From Paludibacter sp. (GTDB taxonomy: Bacteria; Bacteroidota; Bacteroidia; Bacteroidales; Paludibacteraceae), in the NCBI GenBank assembly GCA_028710415.1, contig JAQTUE010000016.1, positions 1 to 64,000 of the forward strand: DNA of 64,000 nt, given 5' to 3'. Both the position numbers and the translations under genes were made by a program. Below are positions 15,648 through 24,773 of the stretch, piece after piece; position 1 is the first letter of the stretch, and each line of letters opens with the position of its first letter. The notes beneath the pieces were generated by a model. That model saw nothing but the letters and a program-made list of their open reading frames with translations, was not told where the DNA came from and did no database searches.

Positions 15648-17948
15648 ATGGAAAAGATTGTAATAATAGGTGGAGTGGCAGCAGGTGCGACAGCCGCAGC
15701 CAAAGTAAGACGGATTTCACCGGATACTGAAATCACAATGCTCGAATCAGGGCCTGACATTTCATTTGCCAATTGCGGACTACCGTATTTTATTGGCGGT
15801 GACATAAAAAGCAGGTCGAAACTGATATTGCAGAGCCCTGAAAGTTTCAAGGAACAATATGATGTAAATGTGTATATAAACACCAAAGTGACTGCCATTG
15901 ACAGGACCGGGCATCTGGTTCAGACTACGAATACTGAAAGTGGTGTTCAACAAACCTTTGAATATACCAAACTGATTCTGGCACAAGGAGGACGCCCTAT
16001 TACCCCAACATTGTCCGGTGCTGACTACGATCATGTTTTTCAGCTTTGGACATTGGAAGATATGGATAAAATATCCAACTACTTAGATGAAAAGAAGCCA
16101 AAAACTGCTGTTGTAGTGGGAGGTGGATTTATCGGGTTGGAAATGGTGGAAGCCCTGGTAAAAAGAGGCTTGAAAGTACATGTAGTGGAAATGATGCCTC
16201 ATGTGATGGCCATCATGGAAGCTGAAACTGCCGGGTTTATTGAAAACGAAATGTTGTCGTACGGTGTTGGGATTCATGTTAATACCGGTGTTACTGAGAT
16301 TACTCACAAGGCAGTTAAACTGGATAACGGCAAAATGATAGAAGCAGATATGGTATTGCTTTCCATTGGAGTGAGACCAACTTTGCAACTGGCGATAGAT
16401 GCCGGACTTGAATTGGGTGAAGCGGGTGGTTTACTCGTAAACTCACAGTTGCAAACAAATGACCTAGATATATTTGCAGCAGGTGACATGGTTGAAATTG
16501 AGCACCGGGTGAATGGAAAGAAAGTTCGTATTCCACTGGCAGGACCTGCAAACCGCCAGGGAAGAATTGCTGCAGAAAATGCATTGGGTGGCAACCACGA
16601 TTACAAAGGTGCTTTGGGGACTTCGGTAGTCCGTGTTTTCGAAGCAGTAGCCGGAACAACTGGCTTGTCATTAAAACAGGCCAGGTCATTGGGAATTGAT
16701 GCTGATGCCGTGGTGGTTCACAAAGAACATCACACGTCGTATTATCCCGGAGCAGAAACTGTTACAACCTTGTTGGTTTATGATCGTAATACTGCCATCA
16801 TCCTGGGTGGACAAACAGCCGGATATAAAGGTGCTGATAAAAGGCTGGATATTATTGCAACTGCAACAGCTGCAAAACTGACTATCCACGATATTGCGGA
16901 TGTTGATTTTGCTTATTCACCTCCCATCGGAACAGCCAATGATGCCATTAATATGGCTGCCTATACGGCTGAGAATAAAATGTCGGGTTTCAGTCCGTCA
17001 GTAACAGTATCTGAACTTGACCGTTTTGTTATTGGTAAGAATCCTGTTTTTGTGGATGTACGTGATGTCTTTGCATTTGAAAAAAGCCATATCAAAGGAG
17101 CAATTCATTTGCCTTTGGAATTACTGTTGCAGGAACTGAATTCCATACCTGTAAACCGTCCGGTTATTGTGTATGATGAAACCGGTAAAAAAGGGCATCA
17201 GGCACTTCGTATGCTTTTGGGAGCAGGTTTTAAATCGGTTACCAATATCTCTGGAGGACATACTTCCTTGCAACGCTATGCACGTGCTGTAGGATTTAAA
17301 AATATTCAGTTGGATTTATTGCCCGTTGAATCAAAATCGATCAATGTAGAAACAGAAGAAGCTGAGGCAACAACAAGCGAAGCCGTGGTCGATTTTAATT
17401 CCCCGATTGTAGTTGATGTGCGTTCAAAGGAAGAATTCAGGTCGGGGGCATATCCGGATGCTGTAAATATCCCATTGGACGAATTAATGAGCCGTTATGA
17501 AGAACTGGGAAATAACGGAGCCAGGGATATTACGGTTTATTGTGCTTCCGGAGCACGTTCGGCTTATGCTCAACGAACTTTGATGCAAATCGGTTATGAG
17601 AATGTAAAAAATGGAGGCGGATTGGCAGCCATGATGGCTCATCATGCTGCAAAACCAGCAGCACCTGTTGCTGCAGCTTCAACAACAGAATCGAATGAAC
17701 CTTTGATCGTAGATGTCCGTACCGCACAGGAATTTGCAGGTGGTGCCTATCCGGGTGCAATCAACATACCACTTGACGAAATTCAAAAGAGCATAACTAA
17801 ATTTGGAAGCCACTCGAGGGAAATAACCGTATATTGTGCTTCCGGTGCACGATCGGCTTATGGGCAACGGGTTTTACAACAACTGGGTTTTACAAATGTA
17901 AAAAATGGTGGTGGCATTATGCAAATGATGTCAAAAAAAATAAACTGA
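15648..17948 (+). CDS. CoA-disulfide/polysulfide reductase fused to three rhodanese domains
   Basis: A 766-residue cytoplasmic flavoprotein. Residues 1-450 form a CoA-disulfide reductase-like unit: FAD motif IGGVAAGATAAAK, the single redox Cys43 in FANCGLPYF, NADH motif VVGGGFIGLEM, and the dimerisation domain. Known CoADR-rhodanese enzymes (Npsr type) add one rhodanese domain and reduce polysulfide or CoA-persulfide. Here three follow. Domain 1 (about 470-560) has Asp510 where the catalytic Cys should be (VYDETGKKG), so it is probably inactive. Domain 2 (about 580-655) has Cys632 in CASGARS. Domain 3 (about 680-766) has Cys730 in the same loop. Domains 2 and 3 are very similar and look like a recent duplication. 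Confidence 0.92.
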   Translation: MEKIVIIGGVAAGATAAAKVRRISPDTEITMLESGPDISFANCGLPYFIGGDIKSRSKLILQSPESFKEQYDVNVYINTKVTAIDRTGHLVQTTNTESGVQQTFEYTKLILAQGGRPITPTLSGADYDHVFQLWTLEDMDKISNYLDEKKPKTAVVVGGGFIGLEMVEALVKRGLKVHVVEMMPHVMAIMEAETAGFIENEMLSYGVGIHVNTGVTEITHKAVKLDNGKMIEADMVLLSIGVRPTLQLAIDAGLELGEAGGLLVNSQLQTNDLDIFAAGDMVEIEHRVNGKKVRIPLAGPANRQGRIAAENALGGNHDYKGALGTSVVRVFEAVAGTTGLSLKQARSLGIDADAVVVHKEHHTSYYPGAETVTTLLVYDRNTAIILGGQTAGYKGADKRLDIIATATAAKLTIHDIADVDFAYSPPIGTANDAINMAAYTAENKMSGFSPSVTVSELDRFVIGKNPVFVDVRDVFAFEKSHIKGAIHLPLELLLQELNSIPVNRPVIVYDETGKKGHQALRMLLGAGFKSVTNISGGHTSLQRYARAVGFKNIQLDLLPVESKSINVETEEAEATTSEAVVDFNSPIVVDVRSKEEFRSGAYPDAVNIPLDELMSRYEELGNNGARDITVYCASGARSAYAQRTLMQIGYENVKNGGGLAAMMAHHAAKPAAPVAAASTTESNEPLIVDVRTAQEFAGGAYPGAINIPLDEIQKSITKFGSHSREITVYCASGARSAYGQRVLQQLGFTNVKNGGGIMQMMSKKIN

Positions 17949-17997
17949 AATCAGGTTTTGAATGAATAATTAGTCACTAATTTAAATTAAAATAATA

Positions 17998-18312
17998 ATG
18001 TTAGCAGCAATAAAAAAATTACTGGGTATTCAACCTAAGGTAAACTTTTCTGAATTAGTACAAGAAGGTGCTATTATTTTGGATGTCCGTACCAAAGGAG
18101 AATTTGGAATGGGTCATATTAAGGGTTCGGTGAATATTCCGGTTGAACAACTGGGCAAGAACCTTCACAAATTTAAGGATAAGCAACGGCCTATCATTAC
18201 CTGTTGTGCGTCAGGCATGAGGAGTGCCTCTGCAAAAGGCCTTCTTACATCGAATGGTTTTTCCAATGTGCACAATGGTGGCAGATGGCAAAGTTTGAAT
18301 TATAAATTGTGA
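17998..18312 (+). CDS. cytoplasmic single-domain rhodanese
   Basis: A 104-residue sulfurtransferase without a signal peptide. Key features are AIILDVRTKGEFGMGHI, the catalytic loop CASGMRS with Cys70 (preceded by a second Cys69), and the NVHNGGRW end. It begins 49 bases after the triple-rhodanese gene. Its loop is close to those of fused domains 2 and 3 (CASGARS), which suggests a shared origin within the cluster. It could carry persulfide sulfur between the flavoenzyme and other acceptors. Confidence 0.9.
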   Translation: MLAAIKKLLGIQPKVNFSELVQEGAIILDVRTKGEFGMGHIKGSVNIPVEQLGKNLHKFKDKQRPIITCCASGMRSASAKGLLTSNGFSNVHNGGRWQSLNYKL

Positions 18313-18331
18313 TAGTTAATACAATACGATT

Positions 18332-18754
18332 ATGGAGACATTCTTGATACTGATTGGCAGTCTGATAGGTGCCTTTGTGTTATTGAACATTTATGCCCGG
18401 GTTAAGATGAAAAATACACCCCAGGTTGTTGATCATAAAGATATACTGACCCTATCCGATAAGAACTTTACGCAACAGACGAAGGGGAAAGTAGTGTTAG
18501 TTGATTTCTGGGCTGCCTGGTGTGCCCCATGCCGTATGATGGCTCCGGTATTGAATGATGTAGCCGGTGACCTGACCGGTAATCAAAGGGTGGGTAAAAT
18601 AAACATTGAACAACAAAAGTTGCTTGTCAACCAGTTTAAAGTCCGCAGTATCCCAACCCTGATCCTGTTCAGCAATGGCAAGGAAGTAAAACGGTTTGTT
18701 GGGATTAAGCAGAAGGAATTTCTTATAAAAGAAATTCAAGAAGTTTCTATTTGA
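18332..18754 (+). CDS. membrane-anchored thioredoxin
   Basis: A 140-residue thioredoxin with an N-terminal hydrophobic helix (FLILIGSLIGAFVLLNIY), then a standard domain: VDFWAAWCAPC with redox Cys64 and Cys67, and the cis-Pro loop SIPT. The site WCAPC departs slightly from the usual WCGPC. The anchor is followed by positive residues (RVKMK), which by the positive-inside rule may leave the domain in the cytoplasm. Only 19 bases separate it from the rhodanese gene upstream. Confidence 0.88.
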   Translation: METFLILIGSLIGAFVLLNIYARVKMKNTPQVVDHKDILTLSDKNFTQQTKGKVVLVDFWAAWCAPCRMMAPVLNDVAGDLTGNQRVGKINIEQQKLLVNQFKVRSIPTLILFSNGKEVKRFVGIKQKEFLIKEIQEVSI

Positions 18755-18797
18755 TCAATTATAAAGTAATAGTAGTAATGACTTATAAATAAAGTAT

Positions 18798-19277
18798 ATG
18801 AAAAGGATCAATTATATTTACATAGGTTTAATGCTTGTGCTTATTGCAGCATCATTTTTATGGATTAACAGACAAAAAGAAGAAGCAAAAGCCAGGGTTT
18901 ATGAAGTAAAAAAGATGGAGCCAATTCATCTGACTAAAGCTGAGTTCTTATCAAAAGTTGACAACTTTCAAACAAATCCAACAGAATGGAAATATCTTGG
19001 CAATAAGCCCTGTATTATCGATTTTTACGCAACCTGGTGCGGACCTTGTAAAATGGTTGCACCTATATTGGACGATTTAGCTAAAGAATATGATGGTCAG
19101 ATTTATATCTACAAAGTAGATGTTGATGCCGAACCGGAACTTGCCAATGCTTTTGGCATTCAAAGTATTCCAACTTTATTCTTTTGTCCTATGAAAGGTG
19201 ACCGGCAGATTATGCAGGGCGGGATGCCAAAAGAATCATTCGAAAAGGCAATTGCTGAGATTTTGTTGAAGAAATAA
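18798..19277 (+). CDS. membrane-anchored thioredoxin, second
   Basis: A 159-residue thioredoxin. The N-terminal segment (YIYIGLMLVLIAASFLWI) is a signal anchor followed by a charged linker. The domain has FYATWCGPCKMVAPIL with Cys81 and Cys84 and cis-Pro in SIPTLFF. The anchor is preceded by Lys-Arg and the domain could face the periplasm, unlike its neighbour. With the exported rhodanese it would give a thiol relay on that side, but topology is inferred. It is the last intact gene of the redox operon. Confidence 0.88.
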   Translation: MKRINYIYIGLMLVLIAASFLWINRQKEEAKARVYEVKKMEPIHLTKAEFLSKVDNFQTNPTEWKYLGNKPCIIDFYATWCGPCKMVAPILDDLAKEYDGQIYIYKVDVDAEPELANAFGIQSIPTLFFCPMKGDRQIMQGGMPKESFEKAIAEILLKK

Positions 19278-19303
19278 GAAGGAAAACGAAGATTAGTAAT
19301 TGT

Positions 19304-19693
19304 ATGAAAAAAGCGTCTTAATTTATTATTTCCAAACGTATTGTCATTCTGGCCCTTTTTGGCGGTTTAACCTATTTCACTAAAACCTATTTTGATATAT
19401 CGATTTGGTACATCATTTTATTTGGAATTGGAACAGGTGTAATATTTGGGAAAGTTTTTTGCCGTTGAATGTGTTCGATAGGTTTTCTGATGGAGATGTT
19501 AATGGGAGGTGGTGGCAAAAACCAATTTTCAAGCATGTACCAGTACCATAAGATGGGTTGTCCGATTGCCTGGGTGTCAGGGCTGTTGAATAAATGGTCG
19601 CTGTTTCGGATTAAATTAAATACCGATACCTGCAAGAATTGTGGTGTCTGTGATAAAGAATGCTACATCTCAACCCTCGAACCGGTTAAATAA
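19304..19693 (+). pseudogene. decayed 4Fe-4S membrane protein (polyferredoxin-like)
   Basis: One frame reads through from ATG 19304 to TAA at 19691 with two internal stops: TAA at 19319-19321 (codon 6) and TGA at 19466-19468. Between them lies a hydrophobic helix region (IVILALFGGLTYF, IILFGIGTGVIFG). The second stop replaces the Trp of the conserved CRWMCP motif (here CR-stop-MCS), and the Pro is also changed to Ser. Downstream, CKNCGVCDKEC is a complete 4Fe-4S motif, but the frame ends soon after it. It probably passed electrons to the thioredoxins and rhodaneses before decay. Use of an ATG at 19469 to make a short ferredoxin is possible but unsupported. Confidence 0.75.
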
Positions 19694-19722
19694 GTACCCT
19701 AATGCAAAGGTAATTAATTAAA

Positions 19723-19753
19723 ATTGCATCCGGCAAGAACCGGATGCAATTTA
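19723..19753. terminator. terminator hairpin between convergent units
   Basis: An 11-bp perfect stem, ATTGCATCCGG (19723-19733) with its complement at 19740-19750 and a 6-base loop. It lies between the end of the redox operon and the convergent gene at 19888. Confidence 0.8.
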
Positions 19754-19887
19754 TGTAACAACCTGGTTGAAATGGAACAATCAACTCAGTTTTTGAATCA
19801 TTTTTTAATTGAAATGTAATACAACCAATTTTAAAAGATTGCGCTGCAAAATCAAATGAAAAACCTATTTACGTCATTATGAAAATA

Positions 19888-22509
19888 CTAATCTTTGATA
19901 CAACGCACACTCAGTCCATTTACTCTCTGACTTCCGCTCCTGCCAATACCGGCACTGCTGTAGCCTACACTCCTGAAAAATGAGTATATATCAGTTTGAG
20001 GGGTAGAAGTCCACCAAAAACATCCGGTACCAAGTACATCGAAGGTGCCATCATTATTTCCCCGGTAGCCACCCGGAACAGCTGTAAAACCAGTTTCATT
20101 GGTTGCACCTGTATTAGGACTTGCCCAATGAAGGGTTCCTGTTTCTTTTAACTTTCCACCAGCCACATCTAACCCCAGATAGTCGGTCAACGTAGTCCAT
20201 TCGACATCAGTGGGCACGTGCCATCCTGCAGGAGCCAGTTTGCCGGTATTTACCGAGTACCAGTTGTAAATAGCACCGTAAGTATTTTTATTCGCAATGG
20301 AATCGTTGTTATACCAGCAATAACCGGGTGTTGTTAGATTCCCCCAGGAAGCTTTTTCATTTACCCTTGGAATAGCAGTACCATCATTCAGTTTTGTAGT
20401 CTTCAGGTTTTCAACCATCCAGGTTTGGGTACCAATAGTTACTGTATGATATATATTTCCATCAGCATCGGTTACTGTCGGCGCAGGTAAATGGGCCGTT
20501 TTAAAGCTAACCTGATTACCATATGAAGTCCCTACACTATTTGTTGCATATGCCCTGACATAGTAGGTTGAATCAGCCTTTAATCCGGTCATTGAACTGG
20601 TAAATGCACCTTTCCCCTCGCCATCTATAGTTTTACTGTTTGCTGTAGTTGGATGTTCAGAAGTACTCCAGCAAACTCCCCTTGCAGTAATAGCTGCACC
20701 TCCGTCATTCAGTACATTCCCACCACTCAAAGCAGTTGTATCCGATATGGTGTTAACAGCATTCGTTATAACAGTTGCGACAGTAGCCACAGAATCTTTC
20801 ACGCAACGTACTGAGAAACCATAATGTTTGCTGTCGAAGTTATACCGGAAACAATTTACCTGATTGTAAAATAACTCTCTGTCCCAACCCCTTAAAGAAT
20901 CGCTCTGTGTTGTGGTCCAGAAATATCCATTATTCCCAACTTTGCGGAATGTACCATCACTATAACTGCGCAAACCACCGGGCAAGCCTGTAAATCCACT
21001 ACCATTTGTTGCACCCTGGTTTGGATTACACCAATGACTTAATCCGCCTTCCTTCATTTTAGCGCCTGCTTCAACTTCACCTCCAAGAGTAGTCGTTAAT
21101 TGGGTCCATTCTGCATCGGAAGCTACATGCCAGCCTGCAGGAGCTAGCTTGCCTGATTTCACTGCATACCAGTTGTACAAAGCCCCGTAAACATTCTTAT
21201 TTGCAATGGAATCATTGTTGTACCAACAATATCCGGGTGTCGTTAAATTTGCCCAGGCAGCATTTTCAGTTACCTTCGGAATCGCTGTACCATCATTGTA
21301 TTTCGATGATTTCAGGTTTTCAAGCATCCAGGTTTGATTTCCAATGGTAATCATATGATATATGTTCCCATCTGCATCGGTAACAGTCGGAACGGGAACA
21401 TGCAATGTTTTAAAACTTACCGGATCACCATACGCTGTACCCACACTGTTTGTGGCATATGCCCTGACATAATAGGTTGAATCGGCCATTAATCCGGTTA
21501 TAGAACCTGAAAATGTTCCAATACCGGTACCTATTGATGTTTTATTGTCAGCAATAGTGGGATTGGGCTTTGTACTCCAGCATATACCACGTGCAGTAAC
21601 AGCTGAATAACCATCGGAAGTGATAGTTCCACCACAGGTTGCCGAAATATCAGTAATTGAAGCAGGTACTGCAGTACTCAGGACAGGAATGGTCAATTCA
21701 TTTTTTATACAACGAACTGAAAAACCGTAATTTTTATTTAGATTATTAGCGCCCAGGTTTGGATAATTAGCACCACAGCCTCTGGCACATGCTAATGTTG
21801 TAGAATTCTCTGTGGAAGTCCATATATCATTTCCACCACCCAGAAGGTAATAGTAACCATCAACACCACGGTATCCGCCGGGAACCATTGAAAATCCTGA
21901 ACTATTATTTTGAGACTGATTGCAACTTGGTGCTCCTGTAATACTGCTGATATCCCAAAGTGTGGTTGTACACAATGACTTTGCGATCTTATTGTCTATT
22001 TTTGTTTTATCATAATTGTACCCGTTTGCAATTAAATAATTTTGCATAACTGCCCATTCTGCATCTGAAGCAACATGCCATCCTTCAGGAGCGATATTCC
22101 TGCTATCAACTACGACATGCCAGGTGTATAGTCTTCCATAAACAGGCACATTCGTTTCTACTCCATTGTAAGCCCATTGGTATTTCGGGAAAGTAGCATA
22201 CGTCAGATCCGTATAAACCGAACCGGTTGATCCGATAAGTTCCCCATTGCGGTATTTGGAAACTTTCAGGTTTTCTGTCATCCAGGTTTGGGTTCCGATT
22301 TTTACGGTATGATAAAGATTACCATCCTGGTCGGTAACTGTTTCGGGTGCAGGAATATTATAATTTTTATAAAACGTGACACTGTCTATGCCGGCTACAA
22401 CGAGCTTATTGACTACCAGACCTGACCGGTACACATACAATGTATCCTGTGCAACTGCAAAATTACAACTTAGAAATAATGCTATCAGTAATGTTCCAAA
22501 TATTTTCAT
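19888..22509 (-). CDS. secreted protein with three Fib_succ_major (FISUMP) domains
   Basis: An 873-residue protein with a signal peptide (to about residue 20, NFAVAQ). Three copies of the Fib_succ_major paralogous domain lie at about 55-270, 370-565 and 670-873. Each begins VTDxDGNxYHTVxIGxQTWM, has ENLK and APxGWHV motifs, a GGYR or GGLR segment and ends GFSVRCxKD. They are separated by two fibronectin-III-like domains (about 275-365 and 575-665) sharing ARGxCWST and YYVRAYATNSVGT. The function of FISUMP domains is unproven; surface or extracellular carbohydrate-related roles are often assumed. No T9SS tail is present, but its operon partner upstream has one. The high identity among copies invites recombination. 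Confidence 0.88.
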   Translation of the reverse strand: MKIFGTLLIALFLSCNFAVAQDTLYVYRSGLVVNKLVVAGIDSVTFYKNYNIPAPETVTDQDGNLYHTVKIGTQTWMTENLKVSKYRNGELIGSTGSVYTDLTYATFPKYQWAYNGVETNVPVYGRLYTWHVVVDSRNIAPEGWHVASDAEWAVMQNYLIANGYNYDKTKIDNKIAKSLCTTTLWDISSITGAPSCNQSQNNSSGFSMVPGGYRGVDGYYYLLGGGNDIWTSTENSTTLACARGCGANYPNLGANNLNKNYGFSVRCIKNELTIPVLSTAVPASITDISATCGGTITSDGYSAVTARGICWSTKPNPTIADNKTSIGTGIGTFSGSITGLMADSTYYVRAYATNSVGTAYGDPVSFKTLHVPVPTVTDADGNIYHMITIGNQTWMLENLKSSKYNDGTAIPKVTENAAWANLTTPGYCWYNNDSIANKNVYGALYNWYAVKSGKLAPAGWHVASDAEWTQLTTTLGGEVEAGAKMKEGGLSHWCNPNQGATNGSGFTGLPGGLRSYSDGTFRKVGNNGYFWTTTQSDSLRGWDRELFYNQVNCFRYNFDSKHYGFSVRCVKDSVATVATVITNAVNTISDTTALSGGNVLNDGGAAITARGVCWSTSEHPTTANSKTIDGEGKGAFTSSMTGLKADSTYYVRAYATNSVGTSYGNQVSFKTAHLPAPTVTDADGNIYHTVTIGTQTWMVENLKTTKLNDGTAIPRVNEKASWGNLTTPGYCWYNNDSIANKNTYGAIYNWYSVNTGKLAPAGWHVPTDVEWTTLTDYLGLDVAGGKLKETGTLHWASPNTGATNETGFTAVPGGYRGNNDGTFDVLGTGCFWWTSTPQTDIYSFFRSVGYSSAGIGRSGSQRVNGLSVRCIKD

Positions 22510-22528
22510 TGTTATTCCTCCGATGTTT

Positions 22529-23047
22529 TTAATCTTTTATAAATTTAGTGCTTTCAATTTTAGTTCCTGTTTGCAACCGGCACAGATAGAGTCCGTGTGG
22601 ATATGAACCTACCCGGATCTCAACAGTGTTTCTTCCATCAATGCTTGTCAATTGTTGCTGACTGACAACCTTACCCTGTATATTCAGGATTTGTATCAGC
22701 ACATTTTCATCTGCTTTCGAATCAAAACGTACCTGCAACACTTCCTTTGCCGGATTGGGATAAAGCACCAGATTGTTGTCAACAAAACCGGTTACCTCTT
22801 CAACGGATGTAATATTTGCAAAATTTATATTCCGCACATTTATCAAGTCAAAAAAACTATTACTGCCGTTTTTCTTTGATACAGTCATAACCCCCGACGA
22901 AAATGTCAGTTTTTGAAGATCACTCAGCACATACGAGGTTTGTGTGCCTGATTTATCCTTTACATTCAGTGATGTTTGTGCCTTCAATCCAGTGAGCCCT
23001 ATGGCAAACAGATAAGAAAGCATCCATAGTGTAATACTTTTTTTCAT
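22529..23047 (-). CDS. small secreted protein with T9SS C-terminal sorting domain
   Basis: A 172-residue protein. The ATG at 23047 (MKKSITLWMLSYLF) starts the signal peptide ending GLKAQ; ATGs at 23056 and 23077 are in frame and less likely. The N-terminal part (SLNVKDKSGTQTSYVLSDLQKLTFSSG) resembles a short segment at the start of the neighbouring FISUMP protein (LVVNKLVVAGIDSVTF). Residues about 95-172 are a type A T9SS sorting domain (LVLYPNPAKEVL, LQIL..QGKVV, PHGLYLCRLQTG, TKFIKD). With little besides a tail, it may be a secreted companion of the FISUMP protein that starts 19 bases downstream. Confidence 0.82.
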   Translation of the reverse strand: MKKSITLWMLSYLFAIGLTGLKAQTSLNVKDKSGTQTSYVLSDLQKLTFSSGVMTVSKKNGSNSFFDLINVRNINFANITSVEEVTGFVDNNLVLYPNPAKEVLQVRFDSKADENVLIQILNIQGKVVSQQQLTSIDGRNTVEIRVGSYPHGLYLCRLQTGTKIESTKFIKD

Positions 23048-23359
23048 ATTCTCCATTATTTTATTCAGTAGATACAATCATTTTCCATCTGAAATTCAGT
23101 GATTTTTAGAGTGCCTTAAATATCTTTGATTATCAAATTTTTCTTTTTAATGTCCTGATTGTTTGGTATTATCATCTGTCACAAAACAGAACACTTGAAT
23201 GAGTATAATTTATAATAATATGGACAAGTTCTTACTTAATTCTTTTTTTAAAGATTATATCTAAGTCTTTCATATAACTTTACCCTCCATTCAGTCTGAA
23301 CAGGTACGTTTCAGGCATTATGAAATATTGGTTTTAATTGATACCCTTGATTTACCCGG

Positions 23360-23390
23360 CAAATGTACAAAATTCAATTAACAAATACAA
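23360..23390 (-). promoter_or_regulatory. promoter of the T9SS/FISUMP gene pair
   Basis: On the minus strand: TTG (23390-23388), 20 bases, then TACATTTG (23367-23360), a full Bacteroides-type match. It lies 313 bases before the ATG at 23047, implying a long leader in which I see no further structure. Confidence 0.6.
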
Positions 23391-23742
23391 TCTTTTTTTA
23401 AAATAATTCTAAACAATCTGAAAGTATACCTAAATACATAGAGACGGCAATCTCGCCAATTAGCCAGATATGTGAATTTCAAACTTTATTTTAATTGTGT
23501 AATTGATCATATCTGTCATTGGGAATTCTTATTCCGATAACAAGCATGCATTTTTTCGTTTAATGATGGAGTATATGGGATGATTGGTATTATTCGATTA
23601 AAGGAAGAAAGGAGATATATTGGGAGTCGCGATTTCCATATCGCGATAGTCAGAACCTGCCCCCCTACCTCCAACTAGCATATCATTTTCTCATTTAAAG
23701 AAGAATATATATGGAGTCACTGAAAATAGCAGATACAAAATC
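23391..23742. other. 350-base gene-free stretch with a small palindrome
   Basis: No gene is seen. At 23627-23646 TCGCGAT and ATCGCGA flank TTCCAT. The 25 bases 23621-23645 recur, inverted, at 50476-50500. A degenerate ATTTTTTCGTTTAATGA word near 23551 has relatives near 23690 and 25411. Confidence 0.6.
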
Positions 23743-24762
23743 TCAATGATTCATTTTTGCTATCTCAACAGCTCGTCGGAGTTTATCGGCAAACCATTGT
23801 TTGGATGGTAACTCGGTAAGATACTGAGCCACCTTAATTTCCTTTTCGTCGAGCATCAACAATTCTATATGTTCTGTATTTCCCTCACTGCAAAGCAATA
23901 AACCAATGGGTTTTTCTTCTCCGGGTTGCATTTCATTCACTTCGAGCCAACGCAGATATAATTCCATATTTGATTTGTATTTTGGTTTAAACTTACCTAA
24001 TTTCAAATCAATTGCCACTAACCGATGGAGCTTACGGTGATAGAACAGCAAATCGAGATGATAGTCAACTGAATCGACACTGATTCGTTTTTGTCTTTCT
24101 AAAAAGGCAAAACCAACTCCCAACTCCAATATAAATGCTTGAATATTGTCAATTAATGCTTGTTCTAATTCGCTTTCAGAATAATGATGTGAAAGCTGTA
24201 AGAAATCTAAAACATAGGTGTTTTTAAAAACCAAATCAGGGCTTATTTCTTTTTTATCACATAGATGTTGAAGGTCGTCGTTAATAATTTCTTCTGGTCT
24301 TGATGCTATTGCACTTCGTTCAAACATCATGCTGTCTATTTTGTCTCGAAGTACTCTTACACCCCAGTGATCAAATGCACAAAGCTCTGTGTAGAATTTT
24401 CTTTTTAGTTCGTTCTCTATACCTGAAAGTTCAATGAAATGGCTCCAACTCAATTGTTGCGACAGTGTCGCAATATTTTCGTCATTAAATGCTTTTGCAA
24501 CCTTAATCATTCTGGTTAAAGCTGTATAAGTATAACCTTTACCAAGTTGCATGGTCAATTGTTGCGACACTGTCGCAACAATTCTGTAACCATATTCCGC
24601 TCTGTTTTCTTTCAATATTTCCAGGTGTAGGTATTTCCCTATTTCATAAAATAAATGCGTGGTTTCTGCATTTACATAGATCGCTACACGGTTTCGGGCA
24701 GTATCTATAATTTGTAAAACACCTGAAATAATTTCCTTACTGCGTAATTCTATATCATTCAT
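23743..24762 (-). CDS. DUF1016 (YhcG-like) PDDEXK nuclease
   Basis: A 339-residue protein with both family domains. The N-terminal helical DUF1016 part (about 1-165) includes HLFYEIGKYL and LSWSHFIEL. The C-terminal PDDEXK nuclease core (about 180-330) includes the metal-binding Asp in YHLDLLFYH, the DLKLGKF strand in the position of ExK, and GLLLCSEG. Family members occur near phage, restriction and recombination genes and are thought to act on DNA, but the biological role is not settled. It is preceded by two broken relatives at 24774-25245. Two 17-bp palindromes lie inside its coding sequence at the two SQQL codons sets. Confidence 0.88.
   Translation of the reverse strand: MNDIELRSKEIISGVLQIIDTARNRVAIYVNAETTHLFYEIGKYLHLEILKENRAEYGYRIVATVSQQLTMQLGKGYTYTALTRMIKVAKAFNDENIATLSQQLSWSHFIELSGIENELKRKFYTELCAFDHWGVRVLRDKIDSMMFERSAIASRPEEIINDDLQHLCDKKEISPDLVFKNTYVLDFLQLSHHYSESELEQALIDNIQAFILELGVGFAFLERQKRISVDSVDYHLDLLFYHRKLHRLVAIDLKLGKFKPKYKSNMELYLRWLEVNEMQPGEEKPIGLLLCSEGNTEHIELLMLDEKEIKVAQYLTELPSKQWFADKLRRAVEIAKMNH
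24457..24578. repeat. paired 17-bp palindromes inside the DUF1016 gene
   Basis: TTGCGACAGTGTCGCAA at 24457-24473 and TTGCGACACTGTCGCAA at 24562-24578 differ only at the centre. Both encode the SQQL part of TLSQQL/TVSQQL. A related palindrome, TGCCGACAGTGTCGGCA, is at 24894-24910 in the neighbouring pseudogene. The stretch between the two corresponds to the duplicated fragment at 25135-25245. Confidence 0.8.
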
Positions 24763-24773
24763 AACTTTACGTT

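Noticed and set aside
16083-16689. Long minus-strand frames opposite the CoADR-rhodanese gene
   Set aside because: They are antisense shadows of a well-supported gene, with no domain features.
19466-19468. TGA as selenocysteine or Trp
   Set aside because: The position is Trp in the CRWMCP motif, not Cys; a second stop (TAA) exists upstream, so plain decay is simpler.
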